From Burkholderia sp. L27(2015) (lineage in GTDB: Bacteria; Pseudomonadota; Gammaproteobacteria; Burkholderiales; Burkholderiaceae), in contig NZ_LMUX01000009.1 of assembly GCF_009765705.1 (NCBI RefSeq), positions 1-64,000 of the forward strand: DNA of 64,000 bases, written 5' to 3'. The position numbers and the translations under genes are program-made. The notes below the pieces were generated by a model. It did no database searches and was not told the DNA's origin. It saw nothing but the letters and a program-made list of their open reading frames with translations. This document shows, one piece after another, positions 9,066 through 17,757 of the stretch (within the stretch, counting starts at the first letter, position 1; each line of letters begins with the position of its first letter).

Positions 9066-9407
9066 CGCGAAAGAGGGCGCTATGCGGTTTCGAATTCGTT
9101 CGGGTTGGGTGGGACGAACGCGGCACTTGTGTTTGGTCCGCCGCCTGGAACTACGTGAGAATCGGATATCTGGCGTCGGCCTTTCGGATTTCTCGATTGG
9201 CCTGTTATTGCGAGTCTGATGCGGGAGGTCTTGATGCGCGTGTATGGTAGCTGTCGACACACTCACCGGGTACGGGCTGGAGTCCTGAGTCGAAGTCACC
9301 AAGGACGTCCGTTTGGCGCATAAGACGTTTTAAAGCCTCTTCCCCAAAATCAGCGACGAATTCAAAGACCGGATCGCACAGATCCGCAAGCAGGGGTACG
9401 CGCAACC
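9066..9407. other. intergenic region, possible gene debris
   Basis: About 340 bases between the toxin gene and the NRAMP gene. One plus-strand frame reads in pieces (DTLTGYGLES, stop, VTKDVRLAHKTF, stop, SLFPKISDEFKDRIAQIRKQGY), which looks like a protein end broken by stops. I could not recognise the parent family. No promoter or RNA was identified. Confidence 0.3.
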
Positions 9408-10697
9408 TCATGCAAGCCACGTAACAACCATCGCGACCACGGTCGCCGCCATCACAACGGTCGCGATCCAACCCAGCACACGTAGCGCGGGTGGCAGCGT
9501 AAAAGCCGACATGATCCCCTTACGCATGGACAGATGCATCATCACGATCATCACTGGGACCGCGACCACGCCATTCAAAACCGCACTCCAATACAAGGCC
9601 TTCACAGGATCGATAGCCGTGAAGTTCAAGCCCACGCCTATCGCCGTCGCCGCAGCAATAACCGCATAAAACGCTTTGGCCTGCAAAGGCCGACTGGCCA
9701 GCCCGACTCGCCAGGAAAGCATTTCCCCAACCGCATAAGCTGCCGAACCCGCGAGCACCGGCAGGGTCAGCAGACCCGTGCCGATAATGCCCGCCGCAAA
9801 CACCACGAACGTAAAGCGCCCGGCAACCGCGCGCAGTGCCTCGGCCGCCTGAGCCGAAGTTTGAATATCCGTATGACCATGCGCGTGTAGCGTCGTCGCC
9901 GTAGTAACAACAATAAAGAACGCAATGACATTCGATAGCGCCATACCCAGATAGGTGTCGACGCGGATACGGGAGAATTCAGCGCGCGCTTCCCATGGCG
10001 CGTGCGTGAGAGGATGTGCCCCAGGCCGCTCGTTCTCGTCTTCGACCTCCTGCTCTGCCTGCCAGAAGAACAGATAAGGGCTGATCGTAGTGCCCATCAC
10101 CGCGACGATGGCCACAATGTAGTCCGGCTTAAGCGATATCGACGGCCAGAAGACGGCCCGCGCGACTTCACCCCACGGCACATCCACGACGAAGGCACAA
10201 ATGACATAGCTGAAAAGCGACAGACAAAGCCACTTCAGGACCGAAACATAGCGGGCATAGCGCGTGAAAATCTCCAACGCCGCGGACAATAACCCGAACA
10301 AACAGACATAGAGCAGCGCTGGCCCGCCGATCAGCAGTTTGAGCCCAGCCCCCATCGCACCCAGATCGGCGCCCAGATTGATGATGTTTGCAATCAACAG
10401 CAGGCCGACTATGCTGCTGGAAAGCCATGTTGGATAGTGGCGCCGCAGATTGCCCGCGATGCCGTAGCCCGTCACCCGACCGATGCGCGCGCTGATTTCC
10501 TGGATGGCCGCCATCAGCGGATAGCTGAACAACAAGGTCCAGGCGAGCCCATAGCCGAACTGCGCGCCGACCTGAGAATAGGTGGCAATGCCGCTCGGGT
10601 CATCGTCGGATGCACCCGTGATCAGGCCAGGCCCCATCACCAGCAGCAGCTTGGGACGATCCGGTTGTTTTACCGGGTCGGGTGTCAGTGTATCCAT
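9408..10697 (-). CDS. NRAMP-family metal transporter with atypical metal-site motifs
   Basis: About 429 residues from the ATG at 10697, the usual NRAMP length; the open frame runs further upstream but that part is not hydrophobic. Around 11 membrane segments are visible. In canonical NRAMP/MntH transporters helix 1 carries DPGN and helix 6 carries MPH. Here helix 1 reads GASDDDPSGIATY and helix 6 reads GTTISPYLFFWQAEQE. The overall fold (GPGLITGASDDDPSG, PLMAAIQEISARIGRVTG) is clearly NRAMP, but the replaced site residues make Mn2+/Fe2+ specificity uncertain. It diverges from an MFS pump gene. Confidence 0.85.
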   Translation of the reverse strand: MDTLTPDPVKQPDRPKLLLVMGPGLITGASDDDPSGIATYSQVGAQFGYGLAWTLLFSYPLMAAIQEISARIGRVTGYGIAGNLRRHYPTWLSSSIVGLLLIANIINLGADLGAMGAGLKLLIGGPALLYVCLFGLLSAALEIFTRYARYVSVLKWLCLSLFSYVICAFVVDVPWGEVARAVFWPSISLKPDYIVAIVAVMGTTISPYLFFWQAEQEVEDENERPGAHPLTHAPWEARAEFSRIRVDTYLGMALSNVIAFFIVVTTATTLHAHGHTDIQTSAQAAEALRAVAGRFTFVVFAAGIIGTGLLTLPVLAGSAAYAVGEMLSWRVGLASRPLQAKAFYAVIAAATAIGVGLNFTAIDPVKALYWSAVLNGVVAVPVMIVMMHLSMRKGIMSAFTLPPALRVLGWIATVVMAATVVAMVVTWLA

Positions 10698-10824
10698 GTG
10701 CAGTGGTTCCCGGCCTTTTCGAACGTACTGACGTCGCAGCCAGTCGACCCCGACGAGCGAACTGCATACCCGAGTCAGAATAAACGAAATTCCGGGGGGA
10801 AGTGCCTTAAATAGCGGTAGTTCA

Positions 10825-10837
10825 CTGCACAGTGCAG
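10825..10837. promoter_or_regulatory. perfect dyad CTGCAC-A-GTGCAG in a divergent promoter region
   Basis: A 6+1+6 perfect palindrome sits between the divergent NRAMP gene (start 10697) and MFS gene (start 10936), about 100 bases before the MFS start. Its placement suits an operator, but no regulator gene is adjacent and the site could be chance. Confidence 0.35.
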
Positions 10838-10935
10838 AAAGTTGGCCGAAGGCCGTGCGCAGCAAAGGCCATCGCTGTGTGCAATCGCGTTCGCTGATAG
10901 CATTCGTGTCGTATCTTTCAGATAAAAGCATCGTC

Positions 10936-12384
10936 ATGACCGCACCGATCTCCCTCCCCAAACTCAGTCAAGCGGGCCTGTTCGTCTTGCTCGCCGGACA
11001 AATGCTGCCGCAGATCGACTTTTCGATCGTCAACGTGGCGCTTGACGCCATTGCCCACTCGCTCAATGCCAGCGCAACCGAGCTCGAATTGCTAGTGGCT
11101 GTCTACGGCGTCGCATTTGCGGTATGTCTCGCAATGGGGGCGAGGCTGGGCGACAATTTTGGCCGCAAACGCGTCTTCAATATCGGCGTGCTGTTGTTCG
11201 GTGTCGCCTCACTGTTGTGTGGTGTTGCGAACTCGATGTGGTTCCTGCTGGTCGCCCGGGGGTTACAGGGGGCCGCGGCCGCACTGTTGGTCCCGCAGAT
11301 CCTGGCCACCATACACGTCAGCATGAGAGGACACGAGCACTCACGTGCGCTGGGTTTTTACGGCGCCATCGGCGGCCTGGCGTTTATCGTTGGCCAAGTA
11401 CTGGGTGGATTTCTGGTATCGGCCGATATTGCCGGCACGGGATGGCGCAGCGTGTTCCTGGTGAACTTGCCGGTGTGCGCCGCCGTTCTTGCGTTCTCGC
11501 GCCGCTGGATACCTGAAACGCGCCGTGACCATGCAGCCAGCATCGATAAGTCCGGGACATTGCTGCTCGCCATCATCATCCTTTGCCTCTTGCTTCCGCT
11601 GTCGCTGGGACCGACGCTGCACTGGTCGTTGCCAAGCCTGCTGCCTATGTTGGTCGCGATCCCCCTGCTCTGGTTGCTTTGGAAAGTCGAATTGCACCAA
11701 GAGATGCGAGGTGAGTTCCCGCTGATGCCGCCTTCGTTGCTGCGACTGCCTAGCGTTCGCTTCGGCTTGCTGATCGCTTTCCTGTTCGTCTCCTCGTGGA
11801 GCGGCTACATGTTCGTCATGGCGTTGGCGTTGCAAGCCGGTGCGGGCTTGTCGCCGGTACATGCAGGCAATGTCTTCGTGGCCATGGGTACGGCCTATTT
11901 CATCGGTTCCCTGCTCAGCGCGCGCAGCGTGGCCTGGCTGGGCCGCACCCGTGTTTTGATTGTGGGTTGCGTCATCCTGATGGTCGGACTTTTGTCCCTG
12001 ATTGCGACACTGCGCATCGTGTGGCCCGGTCCGGGCATCCTGAACCTCGCACCTGCGACCATGGTGATCGGTTTCGGGCAAGCCTTTATCGTCGGGTCTT
12101 TTTTCCGCATAGGCCTGGCCGACGTGCCAGCCGATCAAGGTGGCGCCGGCAGCGCCGTGCTGAGCACGGTACAGCAGGCTTGTTTCGGGCTGGGATCCGC
12201 TCTTTTGGGTGCTGTGTTCGCGGAAACGTTGCAGCGCTCCGGAAAGTATTTGAATGCGGCGCTTGCGGGCCTGGGTGCAGAGCTTTGCTTGATACTGATC
12301 TTGTTGCTCAGCGCCATTGTGTACAACAACAAGCATCGCCACTCGACCGTGCAGGCCGAAGTGCCGGTGAGTTTAATCGACTGA
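10936..12384 (+). CDS. MFS transporter, DHA2-like (14 membrane segments)
   Basis: About 482 residues from the ATG at 10936; an upstream in-frame start at 10855 adds 27 residues unlike an MFS N-terminus. Helix 1 has QMLPQIDFSIVNVALDAIAHSL (motif D1-like), followed by ARLGDNFGRKRVFNIG (motif A) and GQVLGGFLVSADIAGTGWRSVFLVNLPV (motif C region). The very hydrophobic sequence supports about 14 membrane helices. It should be an inner-membrane proton-driven exporter of small molecules. It stands alone, divergent from the NRAMP gene and convergent with the hydrolase gene. Confidence 0.87.
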   Translation: MTAPISLPKLSQAGLFVLLAGQMLPQIDFSIVNVALDAIAHSLNASATELELLVAVYGVAFAVCLAMGARLGDNFGRKRVFNIGVLLFGVASLLCGVANSMWFLLVARGLQGAAAALLVPQILATIHVSMRGHEHSRALGFYGAIGGLAFIVGQVLGGFLVSADIAGTGWRSVFLVNLPVCAAVLAFSRRWIPETRRDHAASIDKSGTLLLAIIILCLLLPLSLGPTLHWSLPSLLPMLVAIPLLWLLWKVELHQEMRGEFPLMPPSLLRLPSVRFGLLIAFLFVSSWSGYMFVMALALQAGAGLSPVHAGNVFVAMGTAYFIGSLLSARSVAWLGRTRVLIVGCVILMVGLLSLIATLRIVWPGPGILNLAPATMVIGFGQAFIVGSFFRIGLADVPADQGGAGSAVLSTVQQACFGLGSALLGAVFAETLQRSGKYLNAALAGLGAELCLILILLLSAIVYNNKHRHSTVQAEVPVSLID

Positions 12385-12448
12385 GCTTCCGAGAGCGCAG
12401 GCTTTGTAGCCCGCGCCCTCGGTTCCGACGCTCGCCAGATGCAATCGC

Positions 12449-13498
12449 TCAGTACCCGGCGACCTCGATGATCGCGTCAGCAAAAGCCTTCGGCGCTTCC
12501 TGCGGCAGGTTATGGCCGATGCCGCCTTCGATGTTCCGGTGCGTATATTTGCCCGAGAACTTCTTGCTATAGGCCGCTGGAGGCGGGTGCGGCGCGCCAT
12601 TCGCATCGCCTTCGAGCGTGATCGTGGGCACGGTAATCACCGGTGCGGCGAAGAGCCGCTTTTCCAGATCGTCATATTGCGGCTCGCCCGCAGCCAAGGC
12701 CTGCCGCCAGCGGTAGTTATGGATCACGATGCTGACCTGATCCGGATTGTCGAGTGCTGCGGCGCTGCGCTCGAACGTGGCAGCATCGAAGTTCCACTTC
12801 GGCGAGGCCGTCTGCCAAATGAGTTTCGCAAAATCATGCCGGTATTTGTCGTAGCCGGCGCGGCCGCGTTCCGTGGCAAAGTAAAACTGGTACCACCAGT
12901 CGTGCTCAGCCGTCGGCGCCAACGGGTGCTTGCCGTCGTCGACGTTGCTCAACAGATAACCGCTCACCGAGACCAGCGCCTTGCAGCGTTGTGGCCATAG
13001 TGCCGCGATGACGCAGGCCGTGCGCGCACCCCAGTCAAAACCGCCGATGACCGCGGTCTGGATTTTGAGCGCATCCATCAAGGCGATGATGTCGAGCGCG
13101 ACGACCGATTGCTGGCCGTTGCGCATCGTGTCGTCGGAAAGAAAGCGTGTCGTGCCATAACCGCGCAGATACGGCACGATCACCCGGTAACCGCTTGAGG
13201 CCAGCAGAGGCGCGACGTCTACAAAACTATAAATGTCGTAGGGCCAGCCGTGCAGAAGAATAACCACCGGACCGTTTGCCGGGCCCGCTTCGGCGTAGCC
13301 GATATTCAGAAGGCCGGCATTGATCTGCTTGATCGGGCCAAAGGACGTGTTCGTCCCCGGCTTGATCGCGGGCACACCTGCCGCGCTGGTCTTGCCGGAT
13401 TGCGCCATCGCGGAACCGGTTACGCCAAGCTGGGCTGCGGCTAAGGTCATCGCCGCAGCGCCAAACAGGCGGCGCCGGTGGTTGATTTCTTCGGGCAT
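12449..13498 (-). CDS. exported alpha/beta hydrolase, epoxide hydrolase-like
   Basis: 349 residues. The N-terminus NHRRRLFGAAAMTLAAAQLG.. ending SAMAQ is a twin-arginine-like signal peptide. The catalytic core has the oxyanion motif HGWP (about residue 82), the nucleophile elbow GGFDWGAR with aspartate as nucleophile, and a late histidine in GGIGHNLPQEAP (near 332). An Asp nucleophile with HGWP is typical of epoxide hydrolases and haloalkane dehalogenases rather than esterases. It probably acts in the periplasm on a small hydrophobic substrate, which is not identifiable. It is a single gene, convergent with the MFS gene. Confidence 0.85.
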   Translation of the reverse strand: MPEEINHRRRLFGAAAMTLAAAQLGVTGSAMAQSGKTSAAGVPAIKPGTNTSFGPIKQINAGLLNIGYAEAGPANGPVVILLHGWPYDIYSFVDVAPLLASSGYRVIVPYLRGYGTTRFLSDDTMRNGQQSVVALDIIALMDALKIQTAVIGGFDWGARTACVIAALWPQRCKALVSVSGYLLSNVDDGKHPLAPTAEHDWWYQFYFATERGRAGYDKYRHDFAKLIWQTASPKWNFDAATFERSAAALDNPDQVSIVIHNYRWRQALAAGEPQYDDLEKRLFAAPVITVPTITLEGDANGAPHPPPAAYSKKFSGKYTHRNIEGGIGHNLPQEAPKAFADAIIEVAGY

Positions 13499-13651
13499 CT
13501 ATCTCTCTCCATCAATTGGGGCTGAACCAGTTGCGAAGATACGATTCCGATGTATCCGAGATGTGTCCCAAGCAGTCGGATTTGAATGCTAATGTAGATT
13601 TCCGGTGGCCAGATACATTGCGTTACAGTTGAACAACTCAGTTGAACAAAT

Positions 13652-14908
13652 CTAATACGGCCACGAAGTCGCGACGAATTTCGCGCGAGGACGCAACAGA
13701 AATGCTTGCGTTCGTTGCTCGAGCGCATGCGCGACCCATCCTGCAGTCCTGCTGATGATCCAGATTGCCGTTGCCGATCCGTCGGGCAGACCCAGGCCAC
13801 GCGCAAGCGTGACAAGCGCGATAGCAACGCCCGGGTGCGTCCCGAGTTTTTCCCGGGCCAACGCGAGAAAATCGAGTGTCTCGGACGTTTCGGGAGTGGC
13901 GCTCGGTGTTTCACGCATCAATTGCAGAATCAGATCGGCCCGTGTATCGCCATCGGGATAAAGCGGATGATTGAATCCAAAAAGGCTGGCGCCATATTCG
14001 CGCACCAGGTTCAAGCGCGACTCCAACGAATGCGCGCCTGCGTTCTGAAGTAACAACGATTCGATTTTCTGCGTCGCGGTGCCGGTGGAAAAACCGACGT
14101 GCGAGCCGATTGCCGCAGCAACGCAGTTGAACAGATCCGCGTTGGTGGACGCGGCAATGCGCGCGGCAAAGGTTGCCGGCGCCAGTTCGTTGTCGGCCAG
14201 CACCGTCAATGCGCCGTTCATGGCGCGCAGCGCATCCGCCGATGCGGTGCCGCTTGCCGCGCGCAGGATGTACGCCGCCAAGCTTTCTGCCGGGTCGCGA
14301 CGCACGAAGCGGCGCGTCGGCCCGAGAAAACCGATGCAACCCACCATGCTCTGTATCACCAAGCGCGCGGCCTGGACCGAGTTTCCATCTGAAATTTCTG
14401 CTTGGCCGCGACCACACATACCCATCGCGAGCGCAACGATGCCCAGCACGTTGCCCATATCGTTGCTGGCCAGCGTGCCGGCGTAGGTATCGAGCAGCGG
14501 CAACACATCCGCAGGAGTTTCGATGACAGGCCACGCTGAGATGCTGTCCTGCCACACGCCCGTGATCAGCAGTTGTGCGACCGATTCAAATGAGGCGCCG
14601 GCCGTTGCGAGCCCGACTGCCGAACGATTGCGATACATGGGGCCTTGCGTCGTGATCTGCGTGATCGACGAGCTGATGATCGGTTCGCCCCAACGCATCG
14701 TCGATTCGGCCGCAACCTGGCGTGGCGGCCGGCCGCGTTTGCGGCTACCCACCCGCTCCACATCCGCGCGCATATAGAGACTCTTGCGACCGTCGTCGTG
14801 AGGTGCGGTCTTGATCAGGCCGCGACTGACATAGGAGTACAAAGTGGCCGACTTGATGTTGAGCCTCGCCAACACCTCTTCCCGGGTCATCAGATCTTTC
14901 TGCATCAT
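13652..14908 (-). CDS. HTH protein with citrate-synthase-like domain, catalytic residues replaced; probable regulator
   Basis: 418 residues. Residues 1-50 (LMTREEVLARLNIKSATLYSYVSRGLI) form an excisionase/MerR-like winged helix, with a basic segment RKRGRPPRQ after it. The rest follows citrate synthase: the first catalytic histidine motif (DHExNAST in the family) reads DNELAPATF, so His is Asn; the second reads GSHVGFS and keeps His; the catalytic Asp region (HPNVDFY in the family) reads HPGVAIA, so Asp is Ala. The GFNHPLYPDGDTRA and ISRTAGWVAHALEQ motifs persist. Condensation activity therefore seems unlikely, while a CoA-ester or oxoacid binding pocket may remain. It is divergent from the catabolic operon, whose regulator it probably is. 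Confidence 0.8.
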   Translation of the reverse strand: MMQKDLMTREEVLARLNIKSATLYSYVSRGLIKTAPHDDGRKSLYMRADVERVGSRKRGRPPRQVAAESTMRWGEPIISSSITQITTQGPMYRNRSAVGLATAGASFESVAQLLITGVWQDSISAWPVIETPADVLPLLDTYAGTLASNDMGNVLGIVALAMGMCGRGQAEISDGNSVQAARLVIQSMVGCIGFLGPTRRFVRRDPAESLAAYILRAASGTASADALRAMNGALTVLADNELAPATFAARIAASTNADLFNCVAAAIGSHVGFSTGTATQKIESLLLQNAGAHSLESRLNLVREYGASLFGFNHPLYPDGDTRADLILQLMRETPSATPETSETLDFLALAREKLGTHPGVAIALVTLARGLGLPDGSATAIWIISRTAGWVAHALEQRTQAFLLRPRAKFVATSWPY

Positions 14909-15120
14909 TTTTCTAGTAAATAATCAATGATACGGAGTCTAGCATCGACAAACAGCGAAGCACACACAGGGCAGTACAAGATTCGTAAAACGTTATATTG
15001 ATTTTAAATATCGATCTTGATAATTAGAAATCCGAGGATTAACTTGCAGCTATAGGTCGTCGCTTGCGGTGTCGCGATGGCCAAGTAGAAAGATAAGCAG
15101 AATCTCTCGGAGACAAACTC
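14909..15120. promoter_or_regulatory. divergent control region of the catabolic operon
   Basis: 212 bases between the HTH/citrate-synthase-like gene (minus) and the cupin gene (plus). The centre (14985-15040) is much richer in A+T than the neighbourhood, as in promoters. The six-gene operon promoter and the regulator binding site must lie here; I could not pick a single clear hexamer pair. A ribosome site (tcggagac) precedes the cupin ATG. Confidence 0.45.
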
Positions 15121-16248
15121 ATGCATGATTTGAAGCGCCAGTTTGAGCGCAAGCAGGCCCTGTTTCTCGACCAGACGGGCGTCGTCCCGGCGGAGAACAC
15201 GTTTTGGGAGCCGGTGGTCGTAACCGGCGAGGAAATCGATGCGGAAATCGCGCGGCTCGCCTCGCTTCCCGCGCCTAAAGACGGCAGACGCCAGTCGCTG
15301 ATCGTCCACCCTAGCGCACGGGCCGGGTCCCCTGGCTTGGCGCCCGGCATCCAGGTTGCGCTCCAGGTATTGCTGCCTGGCGAATCGACCGCGCCGATGC
15401 GCCACAACGCCACCGAAGTGAATTTTTGCATCCGCGGTGCTGGCAGGACCACGGTCGCGGGCCGCACCATTCAGTTCAAGCAGTACGACGTGTGGAACCA
15501 CCCATCGTTTGCGCCGTACGTGCACACCAACGATACGAAGGAAGTGCAGGCGCGGCTGGTGTATTCGAATATCGCGCTGCTGCAGCACATGGAAGTGTAT
15601 GTCGCGCAGCGGGAGATCAGCCTCGATGCGCCTCAGCATGAAGCCGCGGCCCCTCAGCATGCCGGCGCCGATCCGAAACGCACGAATCCGTACGGGATGT
15701 TCCCCATCGGCACCGATGGCGGCCTGCTGATGCCCTATGAAACGCTGATCAACCCGACCGCGGTCGAATCGCACCCATTGCATTTTCCGTGGCAGCAGGT
15801 GAAGGCCGAGCTGGACAAGCTCGAAGCGCTCGGCAGCGACTACGTCGGGCGACGCCTCTACATGATGTACAACCCGGTCACCGGGCGCACCAACGGCATC
15901 ACGCCCAACTTCTTTGCGACCATGACCATACGGCCGCCCAAGATCGTCGATCGTCCGCATCGCCATGTTTCCGCCGCGATCAATTATTACTTCTCGGGCT
16001 CGGGTTACAGCATGGTCGCCGGCAACCGGTACGAATGGAAAGCGGGCGACCTGATGCTTTCCGCACCTGGTTGGGCCGTTCATAACCATGCCTCGTACGA
16101 CGACTACGTGTATGAGCTGACGATTCAGGATCAGCCGCTCAACATCTACATGGAATCGCTGCTCTGGCAGGAAAGCATGAAAGAGCCGCCAGTGGTGCTG
16201 GGTACGCAGAGCGGGTTTGAGACAAATCGCAAGAAGGTTGCCGCCTAA
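15121..16248 (+). CDS. bicupin protein, gentisate 1,2-dioxygenase-like
   Basis: 375 residues with two cupin domains. The first has HNATEVNFCIRGAGRTTVAG and a later NHPSFAPYVHTND; the second has VDRPHRHVSAAINYYFSGSGYSMVAGNRYEWKAGDLMLSAPGWAVHNHASYDD. His-x-His followed by a late His in the second cupin (PHRH...VHNHA) resembles an Fe(II) site, and this arrangement occurs in gentisate, 1-hydroxy-2-naphthoate and salicylate dioxygenases, which open an aromatic ring with O2. Substrate residues cannot be judged by eye. It is the first gene of an operon with a lyase, a decarboxylase-like gene and an aromatic-acid symporter, consistent with ring cleavage, but the real substrate is unknown. Confidence 0.8.
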   Translation: MHDLKRQFERKQALFLDQTGVVPAENTFWEPVVVTGEEIDAEIARLASLPAPKDGRRQSLIVHPSARAGSPGLAPGIQVALQVLLPGESTAPMRHNATEVNFCIRGAGRTTVAGRTIQFKQYDVWNHPSFAPYVHTNDTKEVQARLVYSNIALLQHMEVYVAQREISLDAPQHEAAAPQHAGADPKRTNPYGMFPIGTDGGLLMPYETLINPTAVESHPLHFPWQQVKAELDKLEALGSDYVGRRLYMMYNPVTGRTNGITPNFFATMTIRPPKIVDRPHRHVSAAINYYFSGSGYSMVAGNRYEWKAGDLMLSAPGWAVHNHASYDDYVYELTIQDQPLNIYMESLLWQESMKEPPVVLGTQSGFETNRKKVAA

Positions 16249-16298
16249 GTTACCCAATAAGTGACGAAGAGGACGCAGAAAAAAAGGACAAGACAGCA

Positions 16299-17192
16299 AT
16301 GACCGATGTTTCCTGGCTAAAAGGCTCAATCACACCTATCGTCACGCCCTTCAAGGACGGCGCGGTCGACTACGACACCTACGCGCGTCTGGTCGATTGG
16401 CAGATCGTCAATGGCGGACATGGGATCCTGGTCAACGGTACGACGGCCGAACCGAGTTTGCTCACGGTGACTGAGCGAAACCGCTTGGTGGACGTTGCAC
16501 TCGAAGCCACCAACAAGCGGGTTCCAGTGTTGGCGGCCACCGGCTCGCAGTCTCACGCCGAGACCGTCGAGTTGACAGCACATGCCGACAAAGCCGGCGT
16601 TGCCGGTCTTCTTGTGGTCACCCCGTATTACGTGCGCCCGCCGCAACGCGGATTGATCGCCTATTACACCGATATCTGCCAACGTACCGAACTGCCCGTG
16701 CTGATTTATCACATCCCTGGGCGCGCTGCGGTGACCACGGATCTGGCGACCGTCAAGGCGATGAAGGAAGCCATACCGAACCTGGTCGGCATGAAGCACG
16801 CGGTCAACGATATGGGCTTTGTCACGCACATGCTCGATACGTTCGGGCCGCAGTGGCGCGTATTCGTCGGCCTCGAAGAGTTGAGTTTCCCGATGCTGGC
16901 CGTCGGCGCCTGCGGTTTGATGAACGCCGTGGGCAACCTGGCACCGCGCAAGGTTGCACTCTTGTATGAGGCCGTCGAGCGTGGCGATTTGCACGCTGCA
17001 CGCGCGCTCCATTTCGAGTTGTTCGACCTGAATCTCTCGGTCTTTTACGACACCAATCCGATTCCGATCAAATACATGATGAAACGCATGGGGCTATTGA
17101 AGAGCAATGAGCACCGCTTGCCCATGATGCCTGCCACGCGCGAACTCGAACTGCGCCTGGATGCTGTGCTGGCACGCGCGGGTTTGTCGTGA
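16299..17192 (+). CDS. DapA-family (dihydrodipicolinate synthase / N-acetylneuraminate lyase) aldolase or lyase
   Basis: 297 residues, standard for this TIM-barrel class I aldolase family. The sequence has GSITPIVTPFKDGAVDYDT at the start, NGTTAEPSLLTVTERNRLVD (GTTGE-like), LVVTPYYVRPPQRGLIAYY and the catalytic Tyr region PVLIYHIPGRAAVTTD. The Schiff-base Lys is in LVGMKHAVND. In aromatic catabolic clusters members act as hydratase-aldolases or decarboxylases of 2-oxoacids formed after ring cleavage; lysine biosynthesis is unlikely in this context. The stop codon overlaps the next start by 4 bases (GTGA at 17189-17192). Confidence 0.85.
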   Translation: MTDVSWLKGSITPIVTPFKDGAVDYDTYARLVDWQIVNGGHGILVNGTTAEPSLLTVTERNRLVDVALEATNKRVPVLAATGSQSHAETVELTAHADKAGVAGLLVVTPYYVRPPQRGLIAYYTDICQRTELPVLIYHIPGRAAVTTDLATVKAMKEAIPNLVGMKHAVNDMGFVTHMLDTFGPQWRVFVGLEELSFPMLAVGACGLMNAVGNLAPRKVALLYEAVERGDLHAARALHFELFDLNLSVFYDTNPIPIKYMMKRMGLLKSNEHRLPMMPATRELELRLDAVLARAGLS

Positions 17193-17734
17193 GCACGTCG
17201 ATTCCCCGGTTGGAGATGGACGAACTGAGAGCGGACCTTGCCGACTACCTGGCACCGCGTGTCAAACGGCTCGGCTATCTGGGCGAGCTTTTCAAGTGCG
17301 CGGGCCATGCGCCGGACGTCACGCTGCAGTTCATGCATTTCACCGACGCGCTCAAGGACGCACTGCCTGACCGCCTGACCGAGTTGGGTGCTTTGACGGT
17401 GGCCAGCTTCATGGAGAACCGGTACGAACGTCATCAGCATGAACGCCTGAGCGTGAAGCTCGGGTTCCCCAAGGAGTGGGTCGCGCAGGTCAACCAACTG
17501 AACCCGGACACGGCGAGTCAACTCAACGACTTGGAAAAAGCGGCCCAGCGGTACGCGCTCAAAGCGCTGCATACCCGCGGGCTCGACACCGAAAAAGAGT
17601 TCGAGGCGTTTGCCGCTTTGGTGCGCCCAAGTGAGGCGATGGCCTTCGTGCTGCTCATCGGCCGCTACGTGACGCATGCCATGGTCGTCAACACCCTGAA
17701 GCTAGCGCCGCCCGTGCCTTCTATATTCGAGTGA
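17189..17734 (+). CDS. carboxymuconolactone decarboxylase / AhpD-like protein
   Basis: 181 residues with a GTG start overlapping the upstream stop. The segment LTELGALTVASFMENRYERHQHERLSVKLGF corresponds to the CMD-fold helix pair (E-x5-H in the family). The two AhpD cysteines are absent, so peroxidase chemistry is unlikely. In this operon it may decarboxylate a lactone or isomerise a ring-cleavage product, or be structural. It ends four bases into a GTG at 17731, from which the following gene could also begin. Confidence 0.7.
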   Translation: MSTSIPRLEMDELRADLADYLAPRVKRLGYLGELFKCAGHAPDVTLQFMHFTDALKDALPDRLTELGALTVASFMENRYERHQHERLSVKLGFPKEWVAQVNQLNPDTASQLNDLEKAAQRYALKALHTRGLDTEKEFEAFAALVRPSEAMAFVLLIGRYVTHAMVVNTLKLAPPVPSIFE

Positions 17735-17757
17735 TATCTTGTTTGAGTGAGAAATTA

